DNA of 64,000 bases from Oleiphilus sp. (GTDB lineage: Bacteria > Pseudomonadota > Gammaproteobacteria > Pseudomonadales > Oleiphilaceae), in contig PZPK01000023.1 in assembly GCA_006212045.1 (NCBI GenBank), positions 1 to 64,000 on the forward strand. The letters run 5' to 3'. Positions 8,125 to 17,508 of this stretch are shown here, piece by piece (positions within the stretch are counted from its first letter, which is position 1; the number at the start of each line of letters is the position of its first letter). Under the pieces are notes generated by a model that saw nothing but the letters and a program-made list of their open reading frames with translations, had not been told where the DNA came from and did no database searches. The position numbers and the translations under genes were made by a program.

Positions 8125-9312
8125 ATGAGTTCTTCCTTAATCGCCATTGTTACCGAGACCTATCGACCTGAAATCAATGGTGTATCGAACACGCTCGGCT
8201 ACTGGGTTGATGGCCTCATCGACCGAAATCACCAGGTTCAGATCATACGGCCGCGCCAGAATAGCAAAGATGCAGGCTCAGCGACCGAACAGGAAACCCA
8301 GATTACAACCTTCGGCCTACCCATTCCAAAATACCCGGAGCTTAAATTCGGGCTCCCTTCTTCCGGTTTATTTGACAAGCTCTGGCGCAAGCAGCGCCCA
8401 AAAGCGGTCTATGTGGCTACTGAAGGTCCTCTTGGATGGTCAGCAATGCGGGTTGCAAACAAGCTTGGCATTCCGGTGATCAGTGGTTTCCATACCAACT
8501 TTCAGTCCTACAGTCAGTTCTATGGCTTTGGCTGGCTGGAACGTATCATCCTGCGATACCTCCGGCATTTCCATAACCAGACCGACAAAACACTTACTCC
8601 CACCAAAACCCAGAGCGATTATTTAGTCTCCAAAGGGTTCCGGAACGTGGAGATCCTGAGCCGTGGCGTCGATTGCACACTGTTTAACCCGAACAAGCGC
8701 TGCACGGCCTTGCGCGCCGAATGGGGCGTGGAACAGGATGAACTTGTGTGTCTCTATGTCGGACGCTTGGCAAATGAGAAAAATGTTTCCCTGATTAGCC
8801 GCAGTTTCAAAAAGCTTGCATCCGAAAACAGAAACCTCCGTCTGGTATTTGTCGGCGATGGCCCGGCACGTGCGTCACTTGAAGAGGAACTGCCGGATGC
8901 CATATTTGCTGGAACCCGACGAGGCGATGATCTCGCCCGTCACTACGCTTCTGCAGATATTTTCCTGTTTCCCAGCCGGACGGACACCTTTGGTAATGTT
9001 GTCACAGAAGCAATGGCCAGCGGCCTTGGCATCGTTGCTTTTGACGATGCTGCTGCCCGGGAACACCTTCAAAATGGAGAATCTGGCTATCTGGCGGATC
9101 TTTCTTCAGAAGAGGATTTCACAGTCAAGCTGGAGCGGGCGTTGTCCGACACTGCAATGCTTCGTCGCATTCAAGCCAAAAGCCTGTCAATAGCGCAGTC
9201 CATATCGTGGCAGACCATTGTTGACCAGTTTATTTCTACCCTGCTTTCTAAAACCTCCACTGCCGAGAGAGGAAAGAATCATGACCGCACAGAAAACATC
9301 CACGCTTGCTAA
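8125..9312 (+). CDS. GT4-family glycosyltransferase (probable glycolipid synthesis)
   Basis: A 395-residue GT-B glycosyltransferase. The N-terminal domain begins with ETYRPEINGVSNTLGYW, the acceptor-side signature of the MgtA/SqdX-like group that transfers hexose to diacylglycerol or phosphatidylinositol. GFHTNFQSY and GVDCTLFNP follow. The C-terminal donor-binding domain has LYVGRLANEKN and the E-x7-E stretch FPSRTDTFGNVVTEAMASGLGIVAF. The gene overlaps the following PAP2 phosphatase gene by 32 bp, so the two are translationally coupled. I infer a role in glycolipid formation from diacylglycerol, but the sugar and acceptor cannot be told from the sequence. Confidence 0.85.
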   Translation: MSSSLIAIVTETYRPEINGVSNTLGYWVDGLIDRNHQVQIIRPRQNSKDAGSATEQETQITTFGLPIPKYPELKFGLPSSGLFDKLWRKQRPKAVYVATEGPLGWSAMRVANKLGIPVISGFHTNFQSYSQFYGFGWLERIILRYLRHFHNQTDKTLTPTKTQSDYLVSKGFRNVEILSRGVDCTLFNPNKRCTALRAEWGVEQDELVCLYVGRLANEKNVSLISRSFKKLASENRNLRLVFVGDGPARASLEEELPDAIFAGTRRGDDLARHYASADIFLFPSRTDTFGNVVTEAMASGLGIVAFDDAAAREHLQNGESGYLADLSSEEDFTVKLERALSDTAMLRRIQAKSLSIAQSISWQTIVDQFISTLLSKTSTAERGKNHDRTENIHAC

Positions 9313-9862
9313 CCGATTTCAACAATGGGATCTAAGTGGCTGCCTGTACCTTAACAAGTACTGTCGCAGGGTCTCTGTGAATCGTTTCTTCAGCACCGTC
9401 TCCAGACTGGGAGATGGGGTATTCTGGTACAGTCTGGCGGCAGTCCTTCCCTTTCTGTATGGCCTCAAGGGACTAGCCATCACCCTGCTCTTTCTCGCTA
9501 CAGGACTGGCCTGCTTATGTCTTTACAAAACTCTCAAGGCCCGCTTTTATCGGGCCAGACCCTTTGTCAACTCCAGGGAGGTGATCAAAGGTTGTGCTCC
9601 GCTCGATGTGTGCAGTTTCCCCTCGGGTCACACCATGCATGCCTGTTGCTTTACCACCATTGTTTTGTGGTACTTCCCGGAATTTGCATTGTTGCTACTG
9701 CCTTTCACAACCCTGATCGCGATATCCAGAATGGTACTGGGACTACATTACCCCAGCGATGTCATTATCGGCGCCTTGCTCGGCGTACTGATCGCCCTCG
9801 GTGCCACGTCTCTATTCGACATTTACCAGCCAGGCACTTCACTAACGGTTGCTGCGCGCTAA
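9281..9862 (+). CDS. PAP2-family membrane phosphatase
   Basis: An integral membrane phosphatase of 193 residues with the three PAP2 motifs: KARFYRARP, PSGH (in CSFPSGHTMHA), and SRMVLGLHYPSD. The two conserved His and the Arg residues that form the phosphate pocket are present. Four or more hydrophobic segments are seen. The family removes phosphate from phosphatidate, undecaprenyl diphosphate or related lipids. The ATG at 9281 follows AGAGAGGAAAG and lies inside the end of the glycosyltransferase gene; a longer frame from 9218 has no ribosome site. Together with the glycosyltransferase it could turn phosphatidate into diacylglycerol and then glycolipid (inference). Confidence 0.88.
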   Translation: MTAQKTSTLANRFQQWDLSGCLYLNKYCRRVSVNRFFSTVSRLGDGVFWYSLAAVLPFLYGLKGLAITLLFLATGLACLCLYKTLKARFYRARPFVNSREVIKGCAPLDVCSFPSGHTMHACCFTTIVLWYFPEFALLLLPFTTLIAISRMVLGLHYPSDVIIGALLGVLIALGATSLFDIYQPGTSLTVAAR

Positions 9863-9878
9863 CAGCCCGAAGCCTCGA

Positions 9879-11099
9879 TCAGGCATTTAGCACACTGACC
9901 ACCTGATCAACCCAGGCATCGGCTTCCCGATAGGCATCAATCAGAGCTTCATCCAGCGCATCCAGCTTAAAATGCTGTTGGCTAATGGTATGCTCCAGAT
10001 CCAGTACTTTTCTCAGTTCCCGGCCTACCACACCTTCCTGATTCAAGATGGCCTTGACGGCAATCTCTGACAATTCCACCTGCTGCAGAAAATGCTTTGG
10101 CGTGACACTCACAAGAACATCGACACCGGAAACCAGCCCCACCAGGAAAGCCGTCGAACCAAGACGACTGTTTTCCGGGACTTTATGGCATAAAATTTCA
10201 CAAGTCTTTGCCCGATTCAGGATAATCCGTGAAGCTTCGATATGCGCTGAGCCATTTGAAAGAAATGCCAGTATCATGGCCCAGTGACGCAGCATGTCGA
10301 CACCCAGGAACACCAAAGCATCCTTAAGGTCGTCTACGACTTTTGGTAACGCGAACAGCGGGCTATTGATAATCTTCAACATCTGCACCGCCAGCTTTGG
10401 ATCCCGTGCTACCAGTTCGGCAATCTGATCCATGGAAATGTCACTGCGATCCAGTTCTTTAACGATTTGAATCGTGACCTCGTTTCCGGGTCTGATCGCT
10501 GCCCCCATCATATCCCGGGGTCTGGCGAGAAAATAGCCCTGAAACATATCGAAGCCGGCTTCGACGCAGAAATTAAACACTTCGTCTGTTTCTATTCGCT
10601 CAGCGATCCAGAGATGCTGTGCCGCCTTTCGGAAAGCGTCCATTTGTTCCAGTTTGTGCCGTGGGTCAATCAGCATGTCGACTTTCACGAAATCAAAATA
10701 TTCCAGCGCTGCGCTATGAGCCGGAGAGAAATCAAAATTTGTGAGGCCAAGTTTGAAGCCGTGAGATCGCCACGCCAAAAGCGCTGTGGTCAAGGCATCA
10801 TTCAAGGCGCTGAAATCGTTGACTTCGATATAGACCGACTCGGGATCAACGGGCAGGCTGTCATGATCCAGCAAAAAGGCAACATCAACATTCAAAAATA
10901 CCGGCCCGACGGTTTGTTCCAGTGAGGCCGTAATGCTGGAACAGTAATTTACCAAAACCTGCTGAGTGGCAAGATCCCCGCCTACATCACTGGCTTCGAT
11001 ATTCAGAGGGCTGCGAAACAGCAGCTCGTGCCCGACACAATCTTTTTGTTTGTTATAGATAGCTTGTTTGGCGAGTAACTGATACTGCGGAATAGACAA
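9879..11099 (-). CDS. degenerate EAL plus HDOD domain signalling protein
   Basis: 406 residues. The N-terminal half resembles an EAL phosphodiesterase domain, but the catalytic EAL is replaced (VGHELLFRSPLN) and metal-binding residues look lost, as in the YuxH/CdgJ-like group. Residues about 200-400 form an HDOD domain (LVARDPKLAVQMLKIINSPLF, then ALVFLGVDMLRHWA). Such proteins act as regulators of motility, biofilm or c-di-GMP networks rather than as enzymes. The start is TTG at 11099, supported by a strong AAGGA eight bases before it and by lack of an ATG nearby. It is divergent from a diguanylate cyclase gene. Confidence 0.85.
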   Translation of the reverse strand: MSIPQYQLLAKQAIYNKQKDCVGHELLFRSPLNIEASDVGGDLATQQVLVNYCSSITASLEQTVGPVFLNVDVAFLLDHDSLPVDPESVYIEVNDFSALNDALTTALLAWRSHGFKLGLTNFDFSPAHSAALEYFDFVKVDMLIDPRHKLEQMDAFRKAAQHLWIAERIETDEVFNFCVEAGFDMFQGYFLARPRDMMGAAIRPGNEVTIQIVKELDRSDISMDQIAELVARDPKLAVQMLKIINSPLFALPKVVDDLKDALVFLGVDMLRHWAMILAFLSNGSAHIEASRIILNRAKTCEILCHKVPENSRLGSTAFLVGLVSGVDVLVSVTPKHFLQQVELSEIAVKAILNQEGVVGRELRKVLDLEHTISQQHFKLDALDEALIDAYREADAWVDQVVSVLNA

Positions 11100-11270
11100 A
11101 TGACACTTCCTTGGTGCGGTGCTGCTTAGATTGTTTCCTAAAAAAAGAATAGCCAGCTAACGCCCCGAATACCAGCCACTTCATGTTTATTTTCTATAGG
11201 ATTCTGTTCAGTTAAACTGTTTTTTTGACATATTGGGGCCATACTCTTACTAAAGGACATTGGCCATGGC

Positions 11271-12305
11271 ATGCTTTGCCTCAAGTCGACAAGCGTGAAC
11301 ACGACTCTCATGGATATAAAAACTATTTTTGGCCTGCTCGGGCATTTGACCAGCCAAACATCGATCAAGGATCTGGCCTTGGCGCTATCAGAACTGATGG
11401 TTGCCAATTTTTCAGGCGTCCATGTCGTCGTCTACGAAATTCAAGGCGGCAGAACCGAGGATTCGAAACGCAATTGCATTGTCGGGTTGGATTGCCTGCA
11501 AATGAGTCCCTCAGTGTATCTGCATGAAGAAGCACAATACCTCGAAGCTTACCAGTCCAAAGAAGAGCTGAACTGGTCAGACCAAAGCGGACTCAAGCAC
11601 CTGGTAATCCCTGTAGAGTTGTATGACCGGACGGTGTCTCATCTGATCGTAGCCAGCCACCCGTATAAAGAAGGCAATGCCCTTGACCTGCTTCAGGGCT
11701 TGCTCCGGATTTTTACAGACATTTTCCGCAACATTCACGAAAAGGGATATGACCCGCTGACACGAATTTTGAACCGGCAGGCATATGACCAGATTGTGAC
11801 CAACATTGCCTACTCTTCAAAAAAATCACAACTGATCAAAGGCGTCACAAAATCTTTCAGTACCATTGCCATTCTGGACATTGATCATTTCAAAACAATC
11901 AATGATCAATACGGACACGCAATTGGGGACGAAACTCTGGTGCTGTTCGCACAGACCATTCGTTCAATCCTCCGTCAGGAAGACCTGTTTTTCAGGTATG
12001 GCGGTGAGGAGTTTGTCATATTCGTCAAGGAGACGGAACCAACTCAGAACAGCCTGATTGTGGAACGTTGCCGTAAAGCGATTGAATCGCGCCGATTTCC
12101 ACAGGTTGGTCTGGTTACGGTAAGCATTGGTTATGCCAATCTGAATACCGCAGAACACCCGAGTGATTCACTTTCGAAAGCCGACAAAGCGCTGTATTAC
12201 TCCAAGCAGAATGGGCGCAATCAGGCGCAGTCCTATGAAAAACTCATCGCCCAAAAGCTGCTCGAACCGCTTGAAGTGCAGCACGGCTCAGCAGACTTCT
12301 GGTAG
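11271..12305 (+). CDS. diguanylate cyclase (GGDEF domain)
   Basis: The C-terminal GGDEF domain (residues about 165-335) has an intact active site RYGGEEF and an intact inhibitory site RxxD (RQED) exactly five residues before it, so the protein should make c-di-GMP with product inhibition. DPLTRILNRQAYD and AILDIDHFKTINDQYGHAIGDETL are the usual domain marks. The first about 150 residues look like a GAF-type sensory domain without membrane segments. The start is uncertain: ATG at 11271 or ATG at 11310 (MDIKTIFGLL), neither with a well-spaced ribosome site (AAAGGA at 11252-11257). Divergent from the EAL/HDOD gene. Confidence 0.9.
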   Translation: MLCLKSTSVNTTLMDIKTIFGLLGHLTSQTSIKDLALALSELMVANFSGVHVVVYEIQGGRTEDSKRNCIVGLDCLQMSPSVYLHEEAQYLEAYQSKEELNWSDQSGLKHLVIPVELYDRTVSHLIVASHPYKEGNALDLLQGLLRIFTDIFRNIHEKGYDPLTRILNRQAYDQIVTNIAYSSKKSQLIKGVTKSFSTIAILDIDHFKTINDQYGHAIGDETLVLFAQTIRSILRQEDLFFRYGGEEFVIFVKETEPTQNSLIVERCRKAIESRRFPQVGLVTVSIGYANLNTAEHPSDSLSKADKALYYSKQNGRNQAQSYEKLIAQKLLEPLEVQHGSADFW

Positions 12306-14096
12306 TCAGGCCGTATTGCTAAGCCACAGGGCCTGATAAGGTTGAATAAGAATCTCTGCCTGCAGGTTTTCCAGTACTTTTTGGCTGATAAGGTCCTGCC
12401 ATTGGTCCAAATTCACCAGGTTGATTTCCCCCAGATCCAGCACCTGAACATCCTGGGAAATATTATAGATACAGAATATGCTCTGTTTACGGTCTGTGCT
12501 CTGACGCCAGAAACCAAACAGCTGCTTTCCCAAATGTAAGGTAAACTGCGTGGCGTTTGGGTGAAAAGCCGGCTGGCTTATCCGGATGGAAAGCAGGCGT
12601 TTGAGTTGCGCAAACACCTTGCTGTGGCTTGAATGCGGGTCATCCAGCTCAGACAACAGTGCGTCCACATCCCAACGATGACGGTTAATCGCCCGGTTGT
12701 GCCCCGTATGTTTGAGTTTCTCATAATCGTTATGGGTACCGAACAGACTGTGAATATAGACGCCGGGGATGCCTTCCAAAGCAAACATGATTGCGTGCGC
12801 GCAGACGAAACGCTCTACATTCCATTTGTCAGGACCGTCCACTGTTCCCTGCAAGGCATCAAACAGGGAAATATTAATCTCGTAGGGTTTGCTGAGACCG
12901 TCATCCAGTGCCCGCATTGAAACACGACCTCCAAATCCCTGCATGGTACTAACGAGCGTGTTGATTTCGGTTTCCGTCAGCAAACCTTCTGCCGGACGCA
13001 AGCCGATACCATCATGAGACGCAATAAAATTAAAATAGGTCGTGCCCTGTTGCGCAGGTGGCATGCTCATCATCCACTGCTTGAGATAATAGCAATCTCC
13101 GGTGAGCAAGGTGTTGATCAGCAAGGGCGGCAGCGAAAAGTTATAGACACAATGAGCCTCATTGGCATTGCCAAAATACGACAGGTTTTCACGATTCGGA
13201 ATATTGGTTTCGGTAATGATAATGGCATCCGGTACAGCATGTTCGATCAGGCTTCTTAACAGCCGGACGATTTCGTGTGTCTGCGCCAGATTAAGACAGG
13301 AGGTACCCGGAACTTTCCATAGGAATGCAATCGCATCCAGTCGAAAGATCCGAACACCGGCATCGAGATAACAGCGTATAATTTTTACAAACTCTTTTAA
13401 CACCTCGATGTTGCGAAAATCGAAATCAACCTGGTCGTGACTAAAGGTGCACCAGACGTGCTGCATGCCTCTGGAAGTTTCAACCTCTTTCAGTAAGGGC
13501 GAGGTTCGGGGTCGGACGACCTGACTCAGATCCTCATCGGGCGAGGCGGTAAAAAAATAATCAGCACCGGCACCTGTTCCCTTCAGGAAGTTTTCGAACC
13601 AGAGACTCCGGGAGGAACAATGATTGATGACCAGGTCAGCCATCAGGCGATAACTGCCTGCAATAGCGTTAATGTCACTCCAGTCCCCCAGGGCATCATT
13701 GACAGCCATATAGTTTATGACGGAAAAACCGTCATCAGAGCTGTAAGGATAAAAAGGCAAGATATGCACACTGTTAATCAAGCCCTGCATCTGCGCATCA
13801 AGGAAACCTTTCAGAGTTCTGAGCGGCGCTTCGACCAGCACCTTATCATGCTCGCCTTCATGCGGCTGCGTGTGTTTTTCAAGCGTATCGCCATAAGTAA
13901 TGACAACGACATCCTGCTCGCTCCAATGATTCCTGAACGGCTCTGGCCACGATATCTGCTCTCCACTTTCCAGGCCCATCAGGGCCAAAAGATCGATGGC
14001 ATGGTCTAGCAAGTCTGTCTCGTGATAGAGCCCGGCATAAACAAACACCAACTGGCTATGAAGGCGCGACACCAATTCCTTGCGGTTTTGGATCAT
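12306..14096 (-). CDS. GH13_18 sucrose-phosphorylase-like enzyme, probable glucosylglycerate phosphorylase
   Basis: A 596-residue glycoside phosphorylase of the GH13 subfamily 18. Catalytic residues can be placed: nucleophile Asp in [14 protein letters not shown], acid/base Glu in [18 protein letters not shown], and stabilising Asp in [12 protein letters not shown]. Family members split sucrose, glucosylglycerol or glucosylglycerate with phosphate, giving glucose-1-phosphate. Its place as last gene of an operon with glycerate kinase, a GpgS-like synthase and a sugar-phosphoglycerate phosphatase points to glucosylglycerate as substrate. Its ATG overlaps the stop of the preceding synthase gene by four bases (14093-14096). 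Substrate is inferred from context. Confidence 0.85.
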   Translation of the reverse strand: MIQNRKELVSRLHSQLVFVYAGLYHETDLLDHAIDLLALMGLESGEQISWPEPFRNHWSEQDVVVITYGDTLEKHTQPHEGEHDKVLVEAPLRTLKGFLDAQMQGLINSVHILPFYPYSSDDGFSVINYMAVNDALGDWSDINAIAGSYRLMADLVINHCSSRSLWFENFLKGTGAGADYFFTASPDEDLSQVVRPRTSPLLKEVETSRGMQHVWCTFSHDQVDFDFRNIEVLKEFVKIIRCYLDAGVRIFRLDAIAFLWKVPGTSCLNLAQTHEIVRLLRSLIEHAVPDAIIITETNIPNRENLSYFGNANEAHCVYNFSLPPLLINTLLTGDCYYLKQWMMSMPPAQQGTTYFNFIASHDGIGLRPAEGLLTETEINTLVSTMQGFGGRVSMRALDDGLSKPYEINISLFDALQGTVDGPDKWNVERFVCAHAIMFALEGIPGVYIHSLFGTHNDYEKLKHTGHNRAINRHRWDVDALLSELDDPHSSHSKVFAQLKRLLSIRISQPAFHPNATQFTLHLGKQLFGFWRQSTDRKQSIFCIYNISQDVQVLDLGEINLVNLDQWQDLISQKVLENLQAEILIQPYQALWLSNTA

Positions 14097-15328
14097 ACGC
14101 CCTCCTTCCGGCTAAACTCCTCCTGATCCGCTTCAACCGCGGCCTTCAGTCGTTTTAATACGTCCGGCATTGCGCTGATTACGCGATTCCAACTGGGAAT
14201 AAACGGCCGCTCCATCGGGTTCTCAAGAAAATGGTGTCCCGCCTTCATAATGTTCGAGGCAAACATCTCGACGGCTTTTTCTTCCTGATGAATATCGAGG
14301 GTCAGTCCGTTCATCATCGCATCATTGTAATAGGTCTCGATAAAATCCAGGGCAATCCGGTAGTAGGTCGCCTTAAGCGAGCGAATACTTTCTGAAGTAA
14401 AGGTTTCACCCTGTGTCGCCAGTTTCCTGAACAATGCCTTGGTAATATCAATAGACATCTTGGAAAGGCCGCCCTGGTCGTCATTCAGCGAAAGATCCTG
14501 ATGCTTGTGGTCATAGCATTTGGTGATATCAACCTGACACAAGCGATTATGGGCATAGTTGCGGTACATTTCCGAAAGCACGCCAATTTCAAGCCCCCAG
14601 TCACTGGGAATGCGGATGTCCTTCAGCACATCTCTGCGAAAAGAAAATTCTCCAGCCAGGGGATAACGAAAACTATCCATATACTCCAGATAATCACGAT
14701 AGCCGAGCACCGTCTTGAAAGAGCGCAATAACGGCGTGACCAACAAACGACTGACACGACCATTCAGTTTGCCGTTGGCTATACGCGCATAGAATCCTTT
14801 ACAGAATTCGTAATTGAACAAGGGGTTGGCGACCGGATAAATCAGTCGCGCCAACAGTTCGCGGTCGTAAGTCACGATATCGCAGTCATGCAAAGCAACC
14901 GATTCAGCCCGATTGGATGCCAGCACATAGCCCATGCAATACCAGACATTGCGACCTTTTCCCATTTCTCTGGGTGCCACGCCCAGCGACTGCAATTCGG
15001 CATCCAGTGCACGCAGTCGCGGGCCGTCATTCCACAACACACGAAAATTCTGCGGCAGTACCGAGAAAAACTCGAGCGCACTTCGGTACTGCGCCTCGTC
15101 GGCCCGATCCAGCCCAATGACGATCTCGGATAGATACTGCACCTGCTTCAGATCCGAGATGATCTTGGGCAGCGCCTCACCCTCCAATTCGGAATACAGC
15201 GATGGAAGTATCAGGGCCATAGGCCGGTCTTCTGAAAAGCGCAGCAGTTCGGTTTCCAGCTCTTCATGCGTGCGTTCCGTGAGATTATGCAGCGTTGTGA
15301 TGATGCCATTCTGGTAAAAATCGGTCAT
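14093..15328 (-). CDS. gpgS: glucosyl-3-phosphoglycerate synthase-like glycosyltransferase (GT81 type)
   Basis: A 411-residue GT-A glycosyltransferase without signal or membrane segment. It has [12 protein letters not shown] at the N-terminus (nucleotide-binding start), [14 protein letters not shown], the metal-binding DCD of [11 protein letters not shown], and [28 protein letters not shown], typical of the GpgS/MpgS group. These enzymes join glucose or mannose from an NDP-sugar to 3-phosphoglycerate. It is followed by a phosphorylase and preceded by a phosphatase of the matching pathway, so glucosyl-3-phosphoglycerate is the likely product, to be dephosphorylated to the compatible solute glucosylglycerate. 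The sugar donor (UDP- or GDP-glucose) cannot be told. Confidence 0.85.
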   Translation of the reverse strand: MTDFYQNGIITTLHNLTERTHEELETELLRFSEDRPMALILPSLYSELEGEALPKIISDLKQVQYLSEIVIGLDRADEAQYRSALEFFSVLPQNFRVLWNDGPRLRALDAELQSLGVAPREMGKGRNVWYCMGYVLASNRAESVALHDCDIVTYDRELLARLIYPVANPLFNYEFCKGFYARIANGKLNGRVSRLLVTPLLRSFKTVLGYRDYLEYMDSFRYPLAGEFSFRRDVLKDIRIPSDWGLEIGVLSEMYRNYAHNRLCQVDITKCYDHKHQDLSLNDDQGGLSKMSIDITKALFRKLATQGETFTSESIRSLKATYYRIALDFIETYYNDAMMNGLTLDIHQEEKAVEMFASNIMKAGHHFLENPMERPFIPSWNRVISAMPDVLKRLKAAVEADQEEFSRKEGV

Positions 15329-15331
15329 GAT

Positions 15332-16216
15332 TCAGCCTTGTTTAAGGTATGGGATGACATGTTGTGTGATCAGTTCAGACCACCCTTGTGGTCCACAGGA
15401 GTGGCTTTGATATACGCTGGCAGTGCGTTGCAACTGCGGCCAATCGTGCACAGGTGAACGGACCAGCAGGGCCTTTTCGGCAACCTCCAGCATTGCGACG
15501 TCATTCTGACTGTCACCCAACGCGACGCTATGGCAGGCATTTCCGAAAATATACGTCTGATAAAAATCAAGTAACCAGCGCAGGGCCAGCCCCTTGTCAT
15601 AGCCGTCCGTCAGATGCAAAAAACGCCCACCCTCAAGTAAGGTAAACCCCAAAGCTGACACCGCTTCGGAAAAAAGATGTTTCTGTTCCGGTGTACCCTG
15701 CCAGAGGAGCGGTTCAGAATAGTCCCTCTGGTTCGCTTGTCGGGCATGTTCCAGACTCAAACCGGTGCTCTGTACAATTCCTTGTACACCCAACTCGGTA
15801 AAACTTTGGAAGCAATGGCTGAATTCGGAGAGTTCTTTTGCCAGAATTCGCCGCCAATCTGCACGCGAACGGGAAAACTCTTTCAGATAACAGCCGGAAC
15901 GATGGGCCAGATCATTCTGAACCACCTCTGTCGCGCTAAGGTCCGATGCTGACACAGCACTCGCCCTTTCCAACCAAGCCTCTGGCATAAATACCGCTGC
16001 ACCGTTCTCGACGATATACGGAGTTTTTAGCCCCAGCGCCGAGCGCAACTGCCCGATTTCGGCATCCGTTTTACTGCTGACAGGAATGACCGGAACGCCG
16101 AGCTCTTCGAGTTTCCGGAGCTGAGGCACCGCAGCATCAAAACAGTAGCTGTCGTGATCCAGCAGCGTGCCGTCCAGATCGGTGAATATTATCGTATTGG
16201 AATGTGGTTCACGCAT
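15332..16216 (-). CDS. glucosyl/mannosyl-3-phosphoglycerate phosphatase (HAD-IIB)
   Basis: HAD-superfamily phosphatase of the mannosyl-3-phosphoglycerate phosphatase type, about 294 residues. Motif I is IIFTDLDGTLLDHDSY (DxD nucleophile pair), motif II is VIPVSSKT, and motif IV is ALGDSQNDVAMLEVA; the type IIB cap lies between. I start it at the ATG at 16216, which follows AGGTAAG at the end of the kinase gene; the longer frame from 16261 overlaps that gene by 41 bp. It removes phosphate from the product of the neighbouring synthase to give glucosylglycerate. It is followed after 3 bp by the synthase gene. Confidence 0.88.
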   Translation of the reverse strand: MREPHSNTIIFTDLDGTLLDHDSYCFDAAVPQLRKLEELGVPVIPVSSKTDAEIGQLRSALGLKTPYIVENGAAVFMPEAWLERASAVSASDLSATEVVQNDLAHRSGCYLKEFSRSRADWRRILAKELSEFSHCFQSFTELGVQGIVQSTGLSLEHARQANQRDYSEPLLWQGTPEQKHLFSEAVSALGFTLLEGGRFLHLTDGYDKGLALRWLLDFYQTYIFGNACHSVALGDSQNDVAMLEVAEKALLVRSPVHDWPQLQRTASVYQSHSCGPQGWSELITQHVIPYLKQG

Positions 16217-16220
16217 CGGC

Positions 16221-17192
16221 TTACCTGATTGGGCCGTAGGGCTGATCAATAGCTGAATCAATCGACAACAACGACAGCCATGGGCCTGTCATGTCTTGAA
16301 CCTGGCGATGGCTATCCAGGTGCCAGACGAGATCTGCGCGCTCTGGCAATTCCTCCAACAGCTGTTCGGTAATACGCTGAAAGAAGCTGATAAAACGGCG
16401 AATACCAGCGGCGTCCATGATTTCGGAGCCGGAATCGTCAGACCTTGACCGCGCCAATTTCTGTTCCTGTTCCAGGCGCCATCTGTATACACAGTTGAAT
16501 GACGGCGCTTTCAGCATCAGCCAGCTGTCCACCTTACGATACAGCGGCTCAAAATCGCTCCGAAGCACCTGATTGGAATAACTTCGCCAGACCCTCTCCG
16601 CATCCTCGGCCTGCTCCAGAGCATTAATCGGGCGCTGCAGCGCCGTTTGGGATTGGCTCAACGCTCCCCAGCACCAGCCTTCCAGCAGGATAATATCAAG
16701 CGTACCGTTGACATGCGTATGCATCTCCGCCGGGAAGCGATCATCGCGGGATTTGTCGAAGCGGGGGATGGTGACTGACTCGCCGGCCAGGAGACCCTCC
16801 ATGACCTCACGCAGCAAGCCCATATCATGGGTACCGGGAACACCGCGTGTTGCCAATAAAGGGTGTACTTCTTGCGCCAGTCTGATGCGCTCGCTGCGGC
16901 GCAGATAAAAGTCATCCAACGAAAAACATTCAACCCGAAAACCGGACTGACGCAAACTTAAAGCCAGCAGCTCACTCAGGGTTGTTTTCCCCGAGCCCTG
17001 GCTGCCTACCAGCGAGATAAGCAGCGGTCGAGACTCCGCAAGCGCCTTTTTACGCGCTGCGATCAGATCGGCGACCGGCAGGAAGCTAGTTATCGCCTGC
17101 GCAAGATACTGTCCGGCTAAGCCATGGTCCGACAGAAACCTTTGCAGTGCCTTATTGTAGTCGTGCTGTTCCAAACACAGGCCTCTTGTCAT
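16221..17192 (-). CDS. D-glycerate 3-kinase-like P-loop kinase
   Basis: A P-loop kinase of about 323 residues with Walker A LVGSQGSGKTTLSELLAL. SLDDFYLRRSER, RGVPGTHDMGLLREV and IPRFDKSRDDR follow, as in plant GLYK and the YggC/YfhA-type glycerate kinases. It probably phosphorylates D-glycerate to 3-phosphoglycerate. It is first in the operon with the phosphatase, synthase and phosphorylase, so it closes the loop: glycerate released by phosphorolysis of glucosylglycerate can return to 3-phosphoglycerate. An in-frame TTG at 17213 gives a 7-residue longer form; I prefer the ATG at 17192, though no good ribosome site supports either. Confidence 0.82.
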   Translation of the reverse strand: MTRGLCLEQHDYNKALQRFLSDHGLAGQYLAQAITSFLPVADLIAARKKALAESRPLLISLVGSQGSGKTTLSELLALSLRQSGFRVECFSLDDFYLRRSERIRLAQEVHPLLATRGVPGTHDMGLLREVMEGLLAGESVTIPRFDKSRDDRFPAEMHTHVNGTLDIILLEGWCWGALSQSQTALQRPINALEQAEDAERVWRSYSNQVLRSDFEPLYRKVDSWLMLKAPSFNCVYRWRLEQEQKLARSRSDDSGSEIMDAAGIRRFISFFQRITEQLLEELPERADLVWHLDSHRQVQDMTGPWLSLLSIDSAIDQPYGPIR

Positions 17193-17508
17193 GTACCAAA
17201 TAAAAGCGGTCAATGGCGGGGGTTAGCACTCCTTCGGACGGATCTCCCCGGAGACACTCACCATCCACTCACCGAATAGCACTTATATAGCACACTCTGT
17301 ACCAACCAGATGAAACAGCGATGTTTTTTCGTAGGGCCTTTGTCAGCCCTCAATGCACGCAGATCAGCGCCTCTGCCAGCAGCGCCTGCGTCAACAAGCT
17401 GGCTGCTTTAGGTCGCCGGGAGAATTGTCTTCAGGCCTGACGCACCAGACAGAGGCTTCACTGGGCACCATTCTGGAACTATGGCACCCCTATGGTGCAT
17501 GCCTGCAA
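17193..17508. other. intergenic region between the envelope operon and the glucosylglycerate operon
   Basis: About 316 bases separating the stop of the GT41 gene from the start of the glycerate kinase gene, both on minus. It should hold the promoter of the glucosylglycerate operon and the end of the upstream operon. No clear hairpin with a T-run and no convincing promoter was identified. Short open frames here on plus look like chance. Confidence 0.4.
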
